A stretch of 14,147 nt of DNA, taken from contig JANTQF010000550.1 of assembly GCA_032988165.1 (NCBI GenBank), positions 1 through 14,147 of the forward strand. The letters are read 5' to 3'. Both the position numbers and the translations under genes were made by a program. The DNA is from Emmonsiellopsis sp. PD_33 (lineage: Eukaryota; Ascomycota; Eurotiomycetes; Onygenales; Ajellomycetaceae). Below the pieces are notes generated by a model, which was given only the letters and a program-made list of their open reading frames with translations, did no database searches and was not told where the DNA came from. Of this stretch, positions 10,014-14,147 are shown piece after piece. How positions within the stretch are numbered: the first letter of the stretch is position 1; each line of letters begins with the position of its first letter.

Positions 10014-10028
10014 TGACATGACATGACA
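10014..10028. repeat. (TGACA)3 pentanucleotide repeat
   Basis: Three perfect tandem TGACA units are visible in non-coding DNA. The core resembles half of some bZIP or homeobox sites, but nothing ties it to a gene. Confidence 0.6.
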
Positions 10029-10445
10029 TATATCCAGGAGCGTAAAATGTCTACGCTGTATAACCGGATGATGATGTATGTAGTAAGTAACAACCATATC
10101 ATAGAGGGAGGTACAGTTAAGTAGGTTATGCAAAACCTATCGGCTAGTCAGTCAGTCAATTAATCCATACTTTAAATAGTTTAATAGGCTAACTTGGAGA
10201 GATCGAAATGGTAGCGCGCATGGTTTTGATGCATGGTATGTGTATCTATGTTCAAGCGAAATGTCGGATTGGATTGGGTTGGCTTGCATATGTATGGTAT
10301 AGATTAGTAGTTACCGGTTTATACATGTCGTTTTATTGGTAGGAAGAGCTTCTACTCCTTATCTCACATACACTCTGTTTTCCTGTTTGTGTGTATGCTA
10401 TGCCATGGAAGATAATCCACAGCGAGGGCCCAAACCCCAACAACA

Positions 10446-10516
10446 GACGGTGTGGTCGAGTGGTAAGACGTCGCGTTGTGGCCGCGCCAGCCTGGGTTCG
10501 ATTCCCAGCACCGTCA
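10446..10516 (+). tRNA. tRNA-His (anticodon GUG)
   Basis: A 71-nt cloverleaf folds cleanly. The acceptor stem is GACGGTG with CACCGTC (7 bp). The D arm has a GTC/GAC stem, the anticodon loop is TTGTGGC with anticodon GTG at 10478-10480, and the T arm is CTGGG-TTCGATT-CCCAG. The discriminator is A73. The A box (10453-10463) and B box (10495-10505) match Pol III promoters. There is no intron and no encoded CCA, as expected for a nuclear eukaryotic tRNA. The base before position 1 is A, so the extra 5' G that marks tRNA-His would have to be added after transcription by Thg1, as in other eukaryotes. One oddity is that the first anticodon-stem pair (27-43) is T opposite C. Confidence 0.95.
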
Positions 10517-10526
10517 CGAATATTTC

Positions 10527-10545
10527 TTTTTTGTTTTGTTTTTTT
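10527..10545 (+). terminator. Pol III oligo-T terminator of the tRNA
   Basis: Runs of six, four and seven T residues on the plus strand begin 11 nt after the tRNA end. This confirms the transcription direction and gives a robust RNA polymerase III stop. Confidence 0.85.
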
Positions 10546-11769
10546 GCTGCGGGAAATACTGGGGTTATTTGTTTTTGCACCGGAATGCATCATCCAGGCA
10601 AATAAGATGGATGGCGCCTAATCTGGAGGCGACGGTTGGTTTGCGAGTTTCATGCTTACTTATCGCGGGTGAAGGGGCATCGAATAACTACACGGGCTGA
10701 ACACAACACTGCGGGTGAGGACGAGCACGAGGCAAAGAGGGAAAATAGAAACAGACACTGTAGACCAGAACAGCAGCAGTAGCAGTTGAATAGTCAACCC
10801 ATTAGTAGACACAGCAAAGGCGTTGGGGTCTCTGTTGTGGTTGTATTGAATCCCACCCGCTCGCCAATCCGTCTCGCCAACCTCGCCCAAACCCAACCCA
10901 AACCATCTCTCCTCCACCAACCATCCCCTCCGTCTCTCCAACCTCCAACCACGCCCTGTGCTGCCTCCATCCTCGCCTCTGCGTCTGCGTCTGTGTCTGC
11001 GTCTCTGACTCTCTCCGCTGCCAACGCCTTCCTGCTCGTCTTCTTGCCCGGCCCCGCGCTCTGCTCGAGTCGTCTCTGGTCGTCGTGTGTCTGCAATCCC
11101 TTCATCTCCACCGCCACCAGCCCCAGCACGTCCGAAAAAATCTCGATCCGCCGGCCATCCTACGCTACGTTCTGCGGCCTGCCCATCCACAAGTTGCAAC
11201 AGCCTGTCTCCTCCATCGGCTCGAGTCGCCTGGCCCCCGAATTGACAGCGTGCTCCCCGTGTGTCCGTGCCGTGTTTGTCCAGTCCGCTGTGCACACCCA
11301 AGGAGCCTCATCGTGACCCCGACAGAGCCGCACCCGCAATCCCCTTCTCCGCCATCGCAGGACGACGTATTTACCTGACCATATCTACGCCCTGAGCGAG
11401 GAGCCTGCTTTGGAAGCACGTTGGCTCGGTCCTCCACGGCCTTTTCTCGTGTATATTCAGTTTTTTCCTCGTAAGCCGCTCCCTCCCCCCAGACGCCAAA
11501 CGCCAACATCCATGTCTGCGGCGCGTCTTTGCAGCAACCCGACTGCCCCAACACACTGTCTGACATGAGCGCGCCCGCGGACTGACTTTCTTCAAGATAT
11601 CTAGGACTGCGTGAACTGCCTCGACATCCCCAGCTTTCCCGAAATCCCCATCTCCTCCCCCCTCCGCCGCGGCTTTTTTTTTTCTTTTTTCGCACTCCCC
11701 CCCCCCCCTTTCCTCTCTTTTCTTTCTTTCGTTCCCTTCGGATAGTTTCCTTGCGAGCGGCGGCAAGAT
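10546..11769. other. Promoter and 5' leader of the PP1 gene
   Basis: No protein gene is supported here. From about 10850 the plus strand is strongly C/T-rich with few ATGs. Long open frames on both strands give low-complexity Ser/Pro/Leu or Arg/Gly peptides and look like compositional artefacts. Near the gene there is a T10-C-T6 tract (11674-11690) and a C12 run (11697-11708). A donor-like GTAAGC at 11471 and a CTGAC...CTAG acceptor ending at 11604 could mark an intron in the leader. Confidence 0.55.
11512..11585 (+). promoter_or_regulatory. Two overlapping uORFs ahead of PP1
   Basis: An 18-residue uORF runs from the ATG at 11512 to the TGA at 11566-11568. A 6-residue uORF (11565-11585) begins in the same ATGA. 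No further ATG occurs before the PP1 start at 11770. If they are transcribed and not spliced out, they could modulate PP1 translation. Confidence 0.4.
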
Positions 11770-13042
11770 ATGGCTGACCAGAATGAAATCGATCTGGATT
11801 CCATCATCGACAGACTGCTGGAGGTGAGGGGTAGTCGACCGGGAAAGCAGGTCCAATTGCTCGAGTCGGAGATTCGCCATCTCTGCACAAAAGCAAGAGA
11901 GATCTTCATCTCTCAACCCATACTTCTGGAGCTGGAGGCGCCAATCAAGGTTGGTTTTCCTCAGCCGAATTTTGACATCCCTTCTGCCAACGCGATTGTT
12001 GTGGTGCTGCCTGCGCATATCCACGTACCTATGACTAATGCATGCCTCCAAAACGGTATTTAGATATGTGGTGATATCCATGGTCAATACTACGATCTCC
12101 TGCGTTTGTTCGAATACGGTGGATTCCCTCCTGAAGCCAACTACCTCTTCCTTGGCGACTACGTAGACCGAGGCAAGCAGTCGCTCGAGACTATTTGTTT
12201 GTTGTTGGCATACAAGATCAAGTATCCCGAAAACTTCTTCATTCTCCGTGGAAACCATGAGTGCGCGTCCATCAACCGTATCTACGGCTTCTACGACGAG
12301 TGCAAGCGGAGGTACAACATCAAGCTGTGGAAGACCTTCACTGATTGCTTCAACTGCCTCCCAATCGCTGCCATTATTGACGAGAAGATCTTCACCATGC
12401 ACGGCGGTCTAAGTCCTGATTTGAACTCCATGGAGCAGATCCGCCGGGTGATGCGTCCTACCGATGTAAGTGTTCTCTCTCCATACACAGTGTCGCGTTT
12501 ATAGTCTGCATCCGTGGAGCTTCTTGCACGCCCAAGATCTCCGAGCTCCGCGAGGCTCAAAATCCGCTGACCCATATAGATCCCCGACTGCGGCCTCCTG
12601 TGTGATCTCCTGTGGTCCGATCCGGACAAGGATATAACTGGCTGGAGCGAAAACGATCGAGGCGTGTCGTTCACGTTTGGTCCCGACGTCGTCTCTCGGT
12701 TCCTGCAAAAACACGACATGGATCTTATATGCCGTGCGCACCAGGTGGTTGAAGACGGTTATGAATTCTTCTCGAAACGACAGTTGGTCACACTCTTCAG
12801 CGCGCCCAACTATTGCGGAGAATTCGACAATGCTGGAGCAATGATGAGTGTTGACGAGAGCCTGTTATGTTCATTCCAGGTAGGCAGAGCCGTTCTATTT
12901 TCGACTCATGTTGTGCCCATGCTAATATCGATCTCTTTTCTCGCAGATCCTGAAACCAGCCGAAAAGAAACAAAAGTACGTCTACGGTGGCATGAGCAGT
13001 GGCAGACCCATCACTCCTCCTAGGAAACAAAAGAAGAAGTAA
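11770..13042 (+). CDS. bimG: Protein phosphatase 1 catalytic subunit
   Basis: There are four exons, 11770-11949, 12064-12465, 12580-12879 and 12947-13042, giving 325 aa. The introns (114, 114 and 67 nt) are all GT-AG and phase 0. The start MADQNEIDLDSIIDRLLEVR and the end TPPRKQKKK are those of fungal PP1 (BimG in Aspergillus, Glc7 in yeast, Dis2 in fission yeast). All PPP-family metal and catalytic motifs are present: GDIHG (D64, H66), GDYVDRG (D92, R96), GNHE (N124, H125), H173 in MHGG, H248 in RAHQ, and SAPNYCGEFDN near 270-280. The C-terminal TPPR (T317) matches the Cdk1-phosphorylated site of animal PP1. PP1 removes phosphate from serine and threonine in mitosis, glycogen control and other processes, steered by regulatory subunits that dock on its surface. 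Length is normal for the family and the gene looks intact. The start has purine at -3 and G at +4. Confidence 0.98.
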
Positions 13043-13651
13043 AAGAAATCATACGAGCTTTTCCATGTGTAGCAGGTTCGGGCGGAGATAAAACTCTAGT
13101 CTTATCAACACGATAAATCAAAGCACGCGCGCAACAACGATAGGGAGGGACCTCGCCGGTTAACCACATCCCGCAACCTCCATGCACAACGGCAGTTCAT
13201 ATCAAATCAGCATATGCGCTGCGCCAACCGGTCCGGCCGACTTTTTTCTTCCGTTTACCCCGCCTCCTGAAATTTTTGACAGCATGAAATATCGATTTAT
13301 TTCCATGCTGGGTTTTATTTTTTTGTACGGTCCTACGGTTCAGTAATACGTCTCGATCGAGCTATCCGAAGTCTTTCTTTTTCTTTTTAAATTTTATTTT
13401 TGCTGCTTGTTTAACGCATAACAAACCAATCCTAATCTTCTTTTTTCTTCTCTTTTTGCCCTCCAATCAAGAAAGACTGTCTCATTCTGGTTTCTGCCCC
13501 TTCTCGTCCCTTCCTTTCCCCTTTCTTTCTCCGTTTCTCTCAGGCTCTTGACTATTTTTTTCCCATTTGGCTTTTGTCTTTGTCTTTGTTTTGCGCAATG
13601 TCTTTTGTTTCTCCTTGCTCCTTTTTCCGTCTTTTGCTTTCCTGTTCGTAA

Positions 13652-13688
13652 GGGGTTGGGAAAGTGGGGGGGGAGAAGGGGGGGAGGG
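13652..13688 (+). other. G-quadruplex-type motif
   Basis: Five runs of three or more G are separated by loops of 2, 5, 4 and 1 nt. This satisfies the usual G3+N1-7 pattern on the plus strand. It lies about 610 nt after the PP1 stop and is followed within 50 nt by a T16 tract. Confidence 0.6.
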
Positions 13689-13735
13689 AGTGAAGGAGGC
13701 AGGCAGCAGGGTGAGACGATGGCTTGTTTTTTGTC

Positions 13736-13751
13736 TTTTTTTTTTTTTTTT
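13736..13751. repeat. T16 homopolymer tract
   Basis: Sixteen consecutive T residues lie in the non-coding flank. Length may be unreliable if it comes from sequencing of a homopolymer. Confidence 0.8.
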
Positions 13752-13975
13752 CTTGAACGCTGAGAAAAAAAGGAAAGAAAATAAAACAAGACATACTACG
13801 TACAGGGCAAATACAGTGCTATTAAATTAAATTCAAGGGCATTACTTAACACACATACAAGCTGGTCGATTGATTGAATGATTTGATATGTTTTATTCTA
13901 TTCTTTCCCGTCTGTTCTTCCATTTTATTTTTCTCCCTTTTTTTTTGTTTCTGTTTGTTACATCCTACCCCGCGT

Positions 13976-13999
13976 TTCTTCTTCTTCTTCTTCTTCTTC
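13976..13999. repeat. (TTC)8 microsatellite
   Basis: Eight perfect TTC units lie in non-coding DNA. It is likely polymorphic between strains, as triplet tracts usually are. Confidence 0.85.
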
Positions 14000-14147
14000 A
14001 AATTAAAACAAAAAAGAACCCAATTGCGAAGAAATCTGCCAAGTGGTGCGCCAATGTCAACGATTCACGGCAAATATGAAGGACAAGCTTAATGAACGGG
14101 AATGGTTGATGTACGTGACTGAAATCATGGATAACATATCTATCCCA

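Larger units (their letters stand above)
9004..10445. other. 3' region of the LRR gene and intergenic spacer
   Basis: No gene is supported in this stretch. It is T-rich, with C9 and T8 runs near 9692-9708, a short (TGTTGC)-like repeat near 9770-9790 and a (TGACA)3 repeat at 10014-10028. The left end holds a candidate polyadenylation signal. Open frames here are short and consist of low-complexity Phe, Leu and Cys strings. Confidence 0.6.
13043..14147. other. 3' region of PP1 and right-hand flank
   Basis: No gene is supported. The region is dominated by T/C-rich tracts on the plus strand, then a G-rich stretch at about 13652-13690, a T16 tract and an A-rich segment with AATAAA at 13780-13785. 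Open frames are Phe/Ser/Leu or Lys/Arg low-complexity strings. The last 130 bases have ordinary composition, but no coding exon could be assigned. Confidence 0.55.

Noticed and set aside
10333..10621. Short open frames across the tRNA-His gene on both strands
   Set aside because: They run straight through a structured tRNA with its own promoter boxes and terminator, so they are not protein genes.
10660..11316. Long open frames on both strands in the PP1 leader (213 and 176 codons)
   Set aside because: Both are caused by the C/T strand bias, which lacks stop codons. The peptides are simple Ser/Pro/Leu or Gly/Arg/Glu strings and lack natural start contexts.
11371..12402. Minus-strand open frame of 343 codons across the PP1 leader and exons
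   Set aside because: It spans two PP1 exons and an intron in antisense, with low-complexity Lys/Glu/Arg stretches from the CT-rich leader. It is a shadow of PP1.
1..14147. Search for a transposon, CRISPR array, biosynthetic cluster or viral insertion
   Set aside because: No transposase, reverse transcriptase, spaced direct repeats, polyketide or peptide synthetase domains, or viral proteins were seen in any frame.

Overview
This is a nuclear genome segment of a filamentous ascomycete, most likely a eurotiomycete. Short introns (59-114 nt) with CTAAC/CTGAC-type branch sites interrupt the genes, the PP1 protein is of the Aspergillus BimG type, and the tRNA lacks an encoded CCA. An onygenalean such as the Ajellomycetaceae is my best guess, but I could not test it. 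There are no bacterial operon features, and no transposon, CRISPR array or virus is recognisable.

Layout from left to right. Positions 1-1454 hold no gene I can support. A small unrecognised protein (121 aa) is encoded on the minus strand at 1455-1820. Across a divergent intergenic region of about 970 bp with a TATA box on each side lies a four-exon plus-strand gene (2794-4689) for an aminoglycoside-phosphotransferase/choline-kinase-fold protein of the fungal Aim9-like family. A long gene-free stretch (4690-6522), first a 3' flank, then a GC-rich island, then a CT-rich leader, precedes a two-exon plus-strand gene (6523-9003). It encodes a 792-aa leucine-rich-repeat protein whose layout resembles animal STK11IP/LIP1, and its single intron is of the rare GC-AG class. 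After a T-rich 3' region comes a tRNA-His(GUG) gene (10446-10516) with an oligo-T Pol III terminator. About 1.25 kb further on, behind a pyrimidine-rich leader with two small upstream ORFs, is the four-exon gene for the catalytic subunit of protein phosphatase 1 (11770-13042, 325 aa). The last 1.1 kb is non-coding, with a G-quadruplex-type motif, a T16 tract and a (TTC)8 microsatellite.

The genes do not form an obvious pathway or cluster; this looks like ordinary euchromatin with a cell-cycle phosphatase, an LRR scaffold candidate, a kinase-fold protein and a tRNA. I did not find a convincing new biological system. The points most worth a second look are the STK11IP-like LRR protein, the GC-AG intron, paired ATGA-overlapping uORFs ahead of two genes, the inverted repeat enclosing a palindrome in the phosphotransferase promoter, and the G-quadruplex motif downstream of PP1.
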